The translations under genes were made by a program, and so were the position numbers. This document shows, one piece after another, positions 44,529 to 51,988 of a DNA stretch of 64,000 nucleotides. The notes under the pieces are model-generated. The model did not search any database. It was not told the origin of the DNA and was given only the letters and a program-made list of their open reading frames with translations. Within the stretch, counting starts at the first letter, position 1. Each line of letters opens with the position of its first letter. The stretch spans positions 29,062 through 93,061 of the forward strand of contig NZ_WFGV02000022.1 in NCBI RefSeq assembly GCF_010095445.2, in the 5' to 3' direction. The stretch is from Pseudomonas sp. TNT3. Lineage in GTDB: Bacteria; Pseudomonadota; Gammaproteobacteria; Pseudomonadales; Pseudomonadaceae.

Positions 44529-44732
44529 TCAGTCGTCGCCCTGAAGATCGCCGTAACCACGAGGTAACTCCATCCAGGTGTCAAGCGCCGTGAGCTGCCT
44601 CGCAACAGCAGCGTCCCACTCAGGACCCACGGCAATGTTTTTACTCATCATGGCGTGGATGATAGCTGTCGCCTGTTCGTACTCATGGTGTATTTCTAGC
44701 GCTTTTGCTAAAAATTCTTCTTGCCGAGTCAT
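44529..44732 (-). CDS. Small hypothetical protein
   Basis: 67 residues from the ATG at 44732, chosen because a TGGAGA site lies about 8 bases upstream; the longer open frame to 44864 is not protein-like. The sequence is helical and acidic (TRQEEFLAKALEIHHEYEQA near the start, PEWDAAVARQLTALDTWMEL later). No motif, signal or membrane segment is seen. I do not recognise the family. Confidence 0.55.
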   Translation of the reverse strand: MTRQEEFLAKALEIHHEYEQATAIIHAMMSKNIAVGPEWDAAVARQLTALDTWMELPRGYGDLQGDD

Positions 44733-45137
44733 AGGGTTCTCCAGAAGTGGAAACCGAGCATTGATCTGCAACCATAAACAATCGACACCTGCATAAACCG
44801 TGAGTTGCAAAGCCCCTGTGGTTGGTGCCCTTGGTGGTCGCGTGAAGCTGCATAGACAACGCATGATCGGATGGTCAGTACCGTTTTTGCTCAGCTGTCG
44901 ATTTGGTATTTGATGCTGGTTTGAATCAAATCACTGGAATGACTTGATGGAATGGAGGCGACCGAGCACCCATGACGATGGGATGGCTGCTCCGAGATGC
45001 TCGCTGAAAAATGACAGGTGAGGCGACCTGTATCGGCTAACGAACTCCCAATCAATGGTTTTGGGTAAATACCGAACGCTCCATCAGGGAAACGGGACAA
45101 GCCTGCGCTGTGCGTTCGGCTCATGCTTCCGTTACAG
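44733..45137. other. Intergenic region without a recognised gene
   Basis: About 400 bases between the small minus-strand gene and the 25-codon membrane peptide. Open frames here have no family features. Confidence 0.4.
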
Positions 45138-45215
45138 CTACGCTGCAGTAATCCAATTCGCATAGGTACACACCAAGCCGAATGCGAGCAAAAAGAAAGC
45201 CAAATAAGGGGTCAC
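45138..45215 (-). CDS. 25-residue single-helix membrane peptide (short, previously easy to miss)
   Basis: A GTG start at 45215 is preceded at 7 bases by a near-perfect AGGAGG ribosome site. The peptide (TPYLAFFLLAFG, then LVCTYANWITAA) is one hydrophobic helix and ends at a TAG at 45138. The strong ribosome site and clean helix make chance unlikely. Small subunits such as KdpF or CydX look broadly similar, but no such complex is encoded here. It is divergent from the OmpR-type regulator at 45378, with that regulator's likely binding site between them, so it may be a regulated membrane microprotein. Confidence 0.6.
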   Translation of the reverse strand: MTPYLAFFLLAFGLVCTYANWITAA

Positions 45216-45286
45216 AATTTTCCTCCTCTCAGTACTTGCGAGCATCCGTCATGGGAAATATATCCGTGCTTTGGAAGGCATCAAGG

Positions 45287-45311
45287 TTAAGGTGGATTAA
45301 GAAATATTTAA
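45287..45311. promoter_or_regulatory. Direct TTAA repeats, probable binding site of the OmpR-type regulator
   Basis: TTAA occurs at 45287, 45297 and 45308, at 10- and 11-base intervals (TTAAGGTGGATTAAG, then TTTAAT). One-turn spacing of direct repeats is how OmpR/PhoB-family dimers bind. It lies between the membrane peptide and the regulator gene, so autoregulation and control of the peptide are plausible. Confidence 0.55.
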
Positions 45312-45377
45312 TTTTCGGCCGCAACGTTGGTCACTAGGGTACGCCGTATCGGTGTTCGGCATTACACGGAGAAAGTT

Positions 45378-46058
45378 ATGAGTTACGCGTTGGTTATTGA
45401 GGATGACGAGGTGACGGCGGAAGTCATCATAGCCGCACTCCAACGCAGCGGTTTCAGCTCTAGATGGGCGGAAACCGGACGAGACGGACTGGCCTTGGCG
45501 ATTGCTGGAGGCTACGACGCCATTACTCTAGATCGGATGCTTCCCGATTTTGATGGGCTAACCATTGTCAGTACGCTGCGGAATCTTGGTATCCAAACAC
45601 CGGTCCTAATGATCAGTGCACTTTCCGACGTAGATGAGCGTGTTAAGGGGCTTCGGGCGGGCGGCGATGACTATTTGACCAAACCATTTTCGCCCATCGA
45701 GATGCTTGCGCGTCTGGATGCGCTGCTTCGGCGCACCGGTGTCGACTCTAGCCATCCGCATCTCATTTGTGGAAATCTGCGACTGGATCTGGTTGAGCAC
45801 ACATTGACTCGAAACGACGAGCACATCCTGCTGCTTCCAACCGAGTTCAAACTGCTCAATTACCTGATGCGCAGTGCAGGCCAACTGGTCACACGCACAA
45901 TGCTATTCGAAGAGGTCTGGGGTTATCACTTCGATCCGGGAACGAACATCATAGATGTTCACATTGGCCGACTGCGCAAAAAGCTCGAAGGCGATAAAAA
46001 CTCTCCTGTCATCCATACGATACGTGGTGCTGGATATGTCCTTGCTACCAAAGACTGA
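45378..46058 (+). CDS. OmpR/PhoB-family response regulator
   Basis: 226 residues from the ATG at 45378 (GGAGAAA site 7-8 bases upstream). The receiver domain has the acidic IEDDE start, phospho-acceptor Asp52 in TLDRMLPD and the Lys of YLTKPF. The C-terminal winged helix (about 135-222) ends in DVHIGRLRKKL and IRGAGYVL. It overlaps the sensor kinase gene by 23 bases, making an operon. The direct TTAA repeats upstream suggest self-control. The nearby carboxypeptidase gene may belong to its regulon (inference). Confidence 0.93.
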   Translation: MSYALVIEDDEVTAEVIIAALQRSGFSSRWAETGRDGLALAIAGGYDAITLDRMLPDFDGLTIVSTLRNLGIQTPVLMISALSDVDERVKGLRAGGDDYLTKPFSPIEMLARLDALLRRTGVDSSHPHLICGNLRLDLVEHTLTRNDEHILLLPTEFKLLNYLMRSAGQLVTRTMLFEEVWGYHFDPGTNIIDVHIGRLRKKLEGDKNSPVIHTIRGAGYVLATKD

Positions 46059-47421
46059 GGAATGGCGCTCTTCCGGTAGTAGATTGATCGGGTTCTACGC
46101 CATATTTTTTGTGGTTTGGGGAGCGCTTTTCACCGGGGTATTGTACTGGCAAATCTCCCATTACCTGGGAACCGTTGCAGAGCGAACATTATTGCAGCGT
46201 GCGCACTACTATCAAAAAATCGATGATAAAAAACTGGCAAAAGAACTGGCTGCCGGTGAAGCCTATTCAACGCCCGGCATCGATGCGTACGGATTGTTCA
46301 CAGCCGATGGCCAGCACATTGCAGGAGATCTGCTCAAACTGCGTTCCAGTTTGCCCGATGATGGGAAGGTCCATTACCTTGAGCGCGGATTGAGTATCGC
46401 GTTACCCAATGAAGAAACCAGAAGCAGCTATGCCCTTTTAACTCGGCGCCGCGATGGACACATTCTTATTTTGGCGCGGGACGGTGGCTCGATTTTAGCC
46501 GTTGGGGGAATTATTGAGCAGGCATTGATGTGGGGATTTTCATTAACGCTCATCCCCGGATTGATTGGCTGGTATTTATTACGGCGCCTGCCATTACGCC
46601 GTGTCAAACTTTTGCAGCTTTGTACGGAGAGTATCGTTTCAGGCAATTTGTCGGAGCGCTTACCTTTATCAGCCCGCCGCGACGAGTTGGATATGCTGGC
46701 GAACGCCGTTAATACGATGCTCGACCATATCGAGCAACTGATGCATGAGGTTAAAAGCGTCTGCGATGGTGTCGCCCATGATCTGCGTACGCCACTGACA
46801 CGGTTGCGTGCACGGCTTTATCAGCTCCAGCAACTGCCTTTGGACAGTGAACACGAGCACACATTAAATCAGGCTCTTGAGGAAAGCGAATCGATCATGG
46901 TGCGTTTCCAAGGATTGCTTCGGGTTGCCGAACTCGAGGACATTCGCCGCCGCTCAGCATTTGCACCTTTCCACATCATGGCGTTGTTACAACAGGCACA
47001 TGAATTTTACGAACCCTTGGCACTCGATCGCTCTCAGACGCTTTCTCTGGAAATCACCAATGACCTACCCCAACTGTATGGCGACGCTTCGTTGCTGTTT
47101 GAGGCCCTGGTCAACTTGCTCGATAACGCAATCAAATTTACGCCAGAGGGTGGGCATATCAAACTGCAGGGAAGTATCAAGGATTCAACGGTTCTCATTG
47201 AAGTCGCCGACGATGGTGCCGGCATACCCGAGACGGACCGTACACACGTCATTCGTCGACTCTATCGAGGAGATGCAAGCAGAATGCAGCCCGGGCATGG
47301 TCTCGGATTATCGTTGGTCGCTGCCATCGTCAAATTGCACGGCTACTCGCTGGATATCCAACCTGCGGCTACGCACAGCGGTACCCGTGTCTTGATCCAC
47401 TGCCCGATGGTTTCCGACTGA
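46036..47421 (+). CDS. Sensor histidine kinase
   Basis: 461 residues from the ATG at 46036, overlapping the regulator's end. Two transmembrane helices (about 17-40 and 158-180) flank a periplasmic domain of about 115 residues. HAMP follows, then HisKA with phospho-acceptor His248 in GVAHDLRTPLTRLR, and HATPase with N, G1 and G2 boxes (LLDNAIKFTPEGG, then DDGAGI and GHGLGLSL). It is a classical inner-membrane EnvZ/QseC-like sensor and the partner of the regulator encoded upstream. The signal is unknown. Confidence 0.93.
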   Translation: MSLLPKTEEWRSSGSRLIGFYAIFFVVWGALFTGVLYWQISHYLGTVAERTLLQRAHYYQKIDDKKLAKELAAGEAYSTPGIDAYGLFTADGQHIAGDLLKLRSSLPDDGKVHYLERGLSIALPNEETRSSYALLTRRRDGHILILARDGGSILAVGGIIEQALMWGFSLTLIPGLIGWYLLRRLPLRRVKLLQLCTESIVSGNLSERLPLSARRDELDMLANAVNTMLDHIEQLMHEVKSVCDGVAHDLRTPLTRLRARLYQLQQLPLDSEHEHTLNQALEESESIMVRFQGLLRVAELEDIRRRSAFAPFHIMALLQQAHEFYEPLALDRSQTLSLEITNDLPQLYGDASLLFEALVNLLDNAIKFTPEGGHIKLQGSIKDSTVLIEVADDGAGIPETDRTHVIRRLYRGDASRMQPGHGLGLSLVAAIVKLHGYSLDIQPAATHSGTRVLIHCPMVSD

Positions 47422-47537
47422 TCTTGGTATTCCTCACTGGTCGAACATTAAATTTAAGTTAATTGAGTTTAATTTGAGCGCCTCAGAGCTGTGGACTAGG
47501 TTTTCAGTACTTTCTGCTAAACCAAGGCTTCCTGCTT

Positions 47538-48746
47538 GTGAAATATCTGTTGTTCCGGCTTGTGTTGACCGTGCTCTGTGTAACAACGCCTCTTGCCTGT
47601 ATGAACCATGCTCGGGCTGAAACGAACACTCGAGGGGCGATGATCCCTGCAGCACCAAAGCTCGGAGCCAAAGCCTGGATACTGATTGACGCGGCAACGG
47701 GTAGCGTGATTACCAGTCACAACAGCGATATGCGTCTACCCCCAGCCAGCCTGACAAAAATGATGACCGCGTTTGTCACTACACGTGAAATTAAGGCCGG
47801 GCGCATGAAAGGAAATGACACAGTTACGATCAGCGAAAACGCCTGGCGTACGGGTGGCTCGCGAATGTTTCTTGACCCTGGCAGCACGGTCTCGATTCAG
47901 GATTTGCTGAGCGGTGTGATCATCGTCTCCGGAAATGATGCAAGCGTTGCACTTGCTGAACATGTAGCTGGAAGTGAAGGCGTCTTCGTCGGGATGATGA
48001 ATGCGACCGCGAATACCTTAGGAATGAGCAATACTCACTTTATGAATGCCACCGGGCTGCCTGAGCCAGCGCATTATTCATCTGCTCGCGACATGGCCAC
48101 GTTGGCGGCGGCAATCATTGGCGAAGGAACTGGTTCTTATTCACTTTACTCCAAAAAATACCTCACCTGGAACGGGATTCGACAGGCCAACCGAAATCTC
48201 CTTTTATGGCGAGACCCCAGTTTCGATGGCTTGAAAACCGGTCATACCGAGGCGGCCGGTTATTGCATGGTGGCTTCGTCACATCGCGCCGGGCGACGTT
48301 TGATCAGCGTTATCCTTGGCGCAAGCAGTACACATAAGCGAACAGCAGAAACGGGAAAGCTGATGGGCTACGGATTTCGCTTCTACGACACCAAAACCTA
48401 CGAAAAAGGCGGGGAGGTGCTCACAGAGTCTGCACTCTGGAAAGGTAAGGAGCGATCGATTGCGCTGGGGTTGCTGGATGATCTTATTCTCACCCTACCC
48501 CAAAATATAAAACGAAAAGTAGAGACGCGCCTCGAGATAGATGGACCGCTTGAGGCCCCTATCGCGGCGGGCACCATCGTCGGAAGGCTAGAACTGTACG
48601 ATGATGGCCAAAAGTTGGGAAGTCGGTCATTAGTTACCCTTGAAGATGGGAAGGTCGGCGCTTGGTGGAAACGTTGGTGGGATACAATGCATTTGTTTTT
48701 TTTAAAAATGACTCGCAGTTGGTTCGCTGACGCTGATATTGCCTAG
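47538..48746 (+). CDS. dacC: D-alanyl-D-alanine carboxypeptidase (penicillin-binding protein 5/6 type)
   Basis: 402 residues from a GTG start, with a signal peptide (about 1-29). The three active-site motifs of serine carboxypeptidases are present: SxxK at Ser71 (ASLTKM), SGN at about 134, and KTG at 233 (LKTGHTEAAG). A C-terminal beta domain follows (about 290-380). An amphipathic tail that would anchor it to the outer face of the inner membrane ends in FLKMTRSWFADAD. It trims the pentapeptide of peptidoglycan. It lies downstream of the two-component pair in the same direction and may be under its control. The specific symbol is tentative. Confidence 0.9.
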   Translation: MKYLLFRLVLTVLCVTTPLACMNHARAETNTRGAMIPAAPKLGAKAWILIDAATGSVITSHNSDMRLPPASLTKMMTAFVTTREIKAGRMKGNDTVTISENAWRTGGSRMFLDPGSTVSIQDLLSGVIIVSGNDASVALAEHVAGSEGVFVGMMNATANTLGMSNTHFMNATGLPEPAHYSSARDMATLAAAIIGEGTGSYSLYSKKYLTWNGIRQANRNLLLWRDPSFDGLKTGHTEAAGYCMVASSHRAGRRLISVILGASSTHKRTAETGKLMGYGFRFYDTKTYEKGGEVLTESALWKGKERSIALGLLDDLILTLPQNIKRKVETRLEIDGPLEAPIAAGTIVGRLELYDDGQKLGSRSLVTLEDGKVGAWWKRWWDTMHLFFLKMTRSWFADADIA

Positions 48747-48755
48747 CCATGGACA

Positions 48756-49118
48756 ATGTTCATGTATTACGAGGCAATAACACCGAGACGGGTCCAAGAG
48801 CTGGAGAAGCTGATGAACTCGGATGAATTACGAAGAGAATTAGCGCTCTCAAAATTTTTCAACGGCAATTCATTACTAAATGATGATGTCAAGGGTCTGA
48901 ATCAAGTCGAGAGAAAACTATGCATTGAGTCAGCTTTTGAGCAGGAGGCGATGCGTCTGGGGATCGAGGTATGGGAGCTTACGCTTATAATGATTTCTGA
49001 GTCTTCCGAAGAACTGAAATACCTGACGCTACAGTTTCATCGAGAAGTGGCAGAAATGGTGGAAATGGACTGGGAGGAGTATTGCAAACTGAACGAGATT
49101 AGCGGGAAATCTTTATAA
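48756..49118 (+). CDS. Small conserved hypothetical protein (DUF6388-like)
   Basis: 120 residues (an ATG at 48762 would be 2 codons shorter). The helical, acidic sequence ends in EVAEMVEMDWEEYCKLNEIS, and the middle reads EQEAMRLGIEVWELTLIMIS. Both resemble Pseudomonas proteins called DUF6388, judged from memory. There is no signal peptide or membrane helix. It starts 10 bases after the dacC stop and ends 17 bases before the frameshifted small gene, so all could be co-transcribed. The role is unknown. Confidence 0.6.
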   Translation: MFMYYEAITPRRVQELEKLMNSDELRRELALSKFFNGNSLLNDDVKGLNQVERKLCIESAFEQEAMRLGIEVWELTLIMISESSEELKYLTLQFHREVAEMVEMDWEEYCKLNEISGKSL

Positions 49119-49135
49119 ACCGTTGAGGTGCGATC

Positions 49136-49344
49136 ATGAGTTATGAGGGCATTGCAGCAGGTAACGAGATTCCCGATGATTTTTTTATGACAGCCTAACG
49201 CTTGCCCTGACGCGGGAGGACAATAAACTCACCCTCGAAGACTTTGCCCGCGCCGCAGACGGGATATATTTCTGTCGAGCATGCAATCCATTTCGCCTCT
49301 CTGCCAGAGAGTTGAAAGCAGCGATGAAAAAGCAATATGGATAA
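49136..49344 (+). pseudogene. Frameshifted 69-residue gene upstream of and overlapping the TniQ gene
   Basis: An ATG at 49136 with a TTGAGGTG site opens a 20-residue frame (MSYEGIAAGNEIPDDFFMTA) that stops at 49198. A run of seven T (49180-49186) lies inside it. With one more T the frame would continue as DDFFYDSLTLALTREDNKLT, then DGIYFCRACNPFRLSARELK, to a TAA at 49344. That second frame is well formed and overlaps the TniQ ATG by 8 bases, as in coupled genes. So this is a gene with a one-base loss in a T tract, a phase-variable switch, or a sequencing error. The family is unknown; a CRAC pair is present. Confidence 0.6.
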
Positions 49345-51061
49345 ACTCTGCTATATCCCAAAACCCGCCGAATTCGAGAGCCCCACAAGCTTATTAATGC
49401 GAATGGCACATTACAACGGCTTTGGTACGGTCAGTAACATGTGTACTTATTTTACCCTCAAGCCAGGCCGCTGGGCCGACCTGCTCGACCATAGTTCACC
49501 ACTACTCGACATCGTGGAGGAGCAAGCGCCTGTAATGGCCAGTGCCTTGCGTGAAGAATTTTATTCCGTTCGGCAGCACTCCCGCAGCTTTAAGATAGAC
49601 CATATAGATTTACCGCGCGGCTCTTGCAAAAGCTACTTGCGCTACTGCCCCAAATGTATAGAGGCCGCGCAATCACCAATTTTCCATGACCTTCTTGACC
49701 TAGACTTTTGCCTACCGCACGGCATAGAACTGATCACCGCGTGTCCAAAATGTCGCACTAGAGAGTTCTGGTACAACGCACAGTTATTCGAATGCCGCTG
49801 CGGCTTCGAACGCCGTACAGCTAATCGAATCATCCGTGACTTCATGCCGACGGAAGCCAATCCTTTCCATTCTCATTCTATCGTGGAAGAGATTTCGTCC
49901 AAGTACAACCTATCGCAGTTGTGTGTGAATTTGTGGGAAGCGCGTCGGCGGACCGGGAATAACGAACGTTGCAACTTGCCGTTACGCGTCATCGAACGTA
50001 TTGAGTTAGCCGCTGCGACACAAGTGGCAAATTGTCCCGGATTTATCATACCTTTACACATGGCTCCATGGATAAATTTTGGCAGTGCTTCGGTCGCATG
50101 GCTTGCCACTCGTGCACTGCACCGGTTCTATGCCGACAATCGATCTTGCGCAAGCCATGACTGCTGCCGATTCGCAACAATTAACCGTGGGGATATGTTG
50201 CGAGCGGTGTTTGGCAATGAGCGGCAGGATATTGAAATAGTCTTGAATTTCGCCCTCAGTCATTGGTTAGACCGGCAATGCGCGAATCATTACATGGTAC
50301 CGCCGCGCTGTCAGATCATCCGTCAGGCTAACGCCGAGTATTGTGCGGCCTACAAATCACCCGAAGAAAATCTGGCTGGCCTTACAAAGGATGAGGTGGC
50401 CACATTACTGAACTGCCAAATGTCCACAGTCCATAGATTACAAAATCAGGGATGTTTTATTCACCCTGTGCAATCGAGCAATTTGCGATCATTGCCTCGC
50501 GATATTATCAATGAAACTGCAGCCAAGGAGTTCGCAAAACAATCTATCCTACTAGATGAAGCATGCGCTCTGTTCAGCCTACCGAGTAACTTGTGCGAAC
50601 ATCTTATGAGAGTAGCCGGAATAAGAGCAATCAATCAATTTATTGAGCCTTGCTTTTACCACCGCCCGACATTTTTCGCAATGTTTGATCATCTTCAGAG
50701 TTATCGCTTAGAATGCGAGAAAAACATCCCGCGAGCAACTTACATGCTAGCCCCTGCCACAATTAAAAACATACAAAAAACGCTCACCTTAGCGGCGGCA
50801 CTGCGAAAAGATCCGCCAAACTACACTTCATACCAAATGCAAAACCACGTTTTTCCAATAACGGATTCGTTAGATATCTGCAGGGATGCCTTGTCGAAAA
50901 TTCTATTTGACATAAAAGAGGTATTGTCTATTTTAAACATTCCTCTTGCCTGCGGTCTGAAAGCGTTGCATGAGGCTGGAATCGATCCCAAAAACCTGCC
51001 CCACATAAATTTAAGTTGCAACCTACTCGATATTGAGACTTTTCACGACATCACAGTTTAA
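49337..51061 (+). CDS. Stand-alone TniQ/TnsD-like zinc-finger protein
   Basis: 574 residues. The N-terminal half matches TniQ/TnsD proteins: the opening ESPTSLLMRMAHYNGFGTV, then a zinc-finger array YCPKCIEAAQSPIFHDLLDL, FCLPHGIELITACPKC and FECRCGF (about residues 105-165). TniQ-type proteins select transposon target sites. The C-terminal half has no recognised domain beyond a possible helix-turn-helix (LTKDEVATLLNCQMSTVHRL, about 348-367). No TnsA, TnsB, TnsC or Cas gene is in the window, so this is an orphan: a relic, a lone regulator, or a coupled pair with the small gene upstream. It is AT-richer than its neighbours, suggesting transfer. Confidence 0.75.
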   Translation: MDKLCYIPKPAEFESPTSLLMRMAHYNGFGTVSNMCTYFTLKPGRWADLLDHSSPLLDIVEEQAPVMASALREEFYSVRQHSRSFKIDHIDLPRGSCKSYLRYCPKCIEAAQSPIFHDLLDLDFCLPHGIELITACPKCRTREFWYNAQLFECRCGFERRTANRIIRDFMPTEANPFHSHSIVEEISSKYNLSQLCVNLWEARRRTGNNERCNLPLRVIERIELAAATQVANCPGFIIPLHMAPWINFGSASVAWLATRALHRFYADNRSCASHDCCRFATINRGDMLRAVFGNERQDIEIVLNFALSHWLDRQCANHYMVPPRCQIIRQANAEYCAAYKSPEENLAGLTKDEVATLLNCQMSTVHRLQNQGCFIHPVQSSNLRSLPRDIINETAAKEFAKQSILLDEACALFSLPSNLCEHLMRVAGIRAINQFIEPCFYHRPTFFAMFDHLQSYRLECEKNIPRATYMLAPATIKNIQKTLTLAAALRKDPPNYTSYQMQNHVFPITDSLDICRDALSKILFDIKEVLSILNIPLACGLKALHEAGIDPKNLPHINLSCNLLDIETFHDITV

Positions 51062-51350
51062 AAAGAAAAATTACGCTTTTTAAAACAACCTTCTTGAAGT
51101 TAGCCCATCTTTGAAATCGCTCCTGACAGCTGAAAAATAGCAAAACTGTAATTTACGCCACGAGGGAATTTGGCCGCTGAAAAAATTAAGCAAGATGGTT
51201 TCGTCTAGAGCTAAAGAGGTTATTCAAATCAGCCTTTAATATATTACCCACTCCTATTACATGGTCGGCTTAAAGCCGCAATACTGCTCTTCACCATCTC
51301 AAATACAAACTGCTGGCTGGGAATTATGCAGCAACAGGGACTTCGACAGC

Positions 51351-51440
51351 GTTCATGTTCATGTTCATGTTCATGTTCATGTTCATGTTCATGTTCATGT
51401 TCATGTTCATGTTCATGTTCATGTTCATGTTCATGTTCAT
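51351..51440. repeat. Perfect hexanucleotide repeat (GTTCAT)15
   Basis: Fifteen uninterrupted copies of GTTCAT, 90 bases, then GTT and a diverged end. Because the unit is two codons, copy-number change would not shift a reading frame. The minus strand would encode a His-Glu repeat within a 75-codon frame, whose reality is doubtful. Such long perfect tracts are unusual in pseudomonads. Confidence 0.95.
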
Positions 51441-51621
51441 GTTTTTCATTCTCGATTCTGAAGACCCTCAAGAACTAATTCTCAAATATAAAGCACCAAG
51501 CCTCTCATTTCTATTCAATCAACCTGCTGGCGAGTCCCGTGTATTCGTGGTGAAATTCTCATTTCTGTGGACTACCTAGGAGCCATAATGCTTTTCTCTG
51601 TAAGAGAGCTTCAGGCATGCA

Positions 51622-51758
51622 CAGTACTGTGGCGAGGGGATTTATCCCCGTTCGGCTGCGCAGCAGTCGTAAAATCAGTGCACGCTGTGTAACTGACACA
51701 CCTCGGTCGCAGTTTTGGGGCTGCGCCCTACGGGGATAAATCCCCTCGCCACAGTACC
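51622..51758. repeat. Inverted pair of REP-type repeats
   Basis: The left arm reads GTGGCGAGGGGATTTATCCC (51628-51647). Its reverse complement (GGGATAAATCCCCTCGCCAC) lies at 51733-51752. Each arm contains the inner palindrome GGGGATTTATCCCC. The two copies stand head to head about 85 bases apart, a layout like REPIN/BIME doublets of the P. fluorescens group. Confidence 0.8.
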
Positions 51759-51790
51759 GTGCTCGCCTCTTCTTAAGTGAACAGTATTAC

Positions 51791-51882
51791 CGTGGGAGCC
51801 GGGCTTGCCCGCGATGACAATCTTTCGTTCGACAATGATGCCAGCTGATCCACCGCTATCGTGGGCAAGCTTTGCTTCTACG
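51791..51882. repeat. Second REP-like inverted pair
   Basis: GTGGGAGCCGGGCTTGCCCG starts at 51791, and an inverted, diverged relative CGTGGGCAAGCTTTGCTTCT starts at about 51860. They match the widespread Pseudomonas 'GTGGGAGCxGGCTTGCC' repeat. The pair ends about 100 bases before the sensor kinase gene. Confidence 0.7.
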
Positions 51883-51988
51883 GGGATTAGCCACAAGTCA
51901 CTCCGTCCAGCAGCGCTACAGAACCCGCGTATCTTTGGCATATGATGCCGGGCCCTCACTTTCCCCCTCGGCCCGGACAGGAGCCCAG

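Larger units (their letters stand above)
51062..51988. other. Intergenic region with a hexanucleotide repeat and REP palindromes
   Basis: About 930 bases between the TniQ-like gene and the sensor kinase. It contains a 15-copy GTTCAT repeat and REP-type palindromes. Open frames across the repeat on both strands (Val-His, Phe-Met and His-Glu repeats) are products of the repeat itself and were not accepted as genes. Confidence 0.6.

Noticed and set aside
49136..49198. Short peptide starting like inorganic pyrophosphatase (MSYxxIxAG)
   Set aside because: The similarity covers about 12 residues only, and the restored downstream frame does not match pyrophosphatase.
51351..51440. Repeat tract considered as a CRISPR array
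   Set aside because: The unit is a 6-base perfect tandem repeat with no spacers and no cas genes.
51244..51471. His-Glu repeat protein on the minus strand
   Set aside because: Most of its length is the hexamer repeat read in frame, and the flanks are not protein-like. It is kept only as a remark on the repeat.
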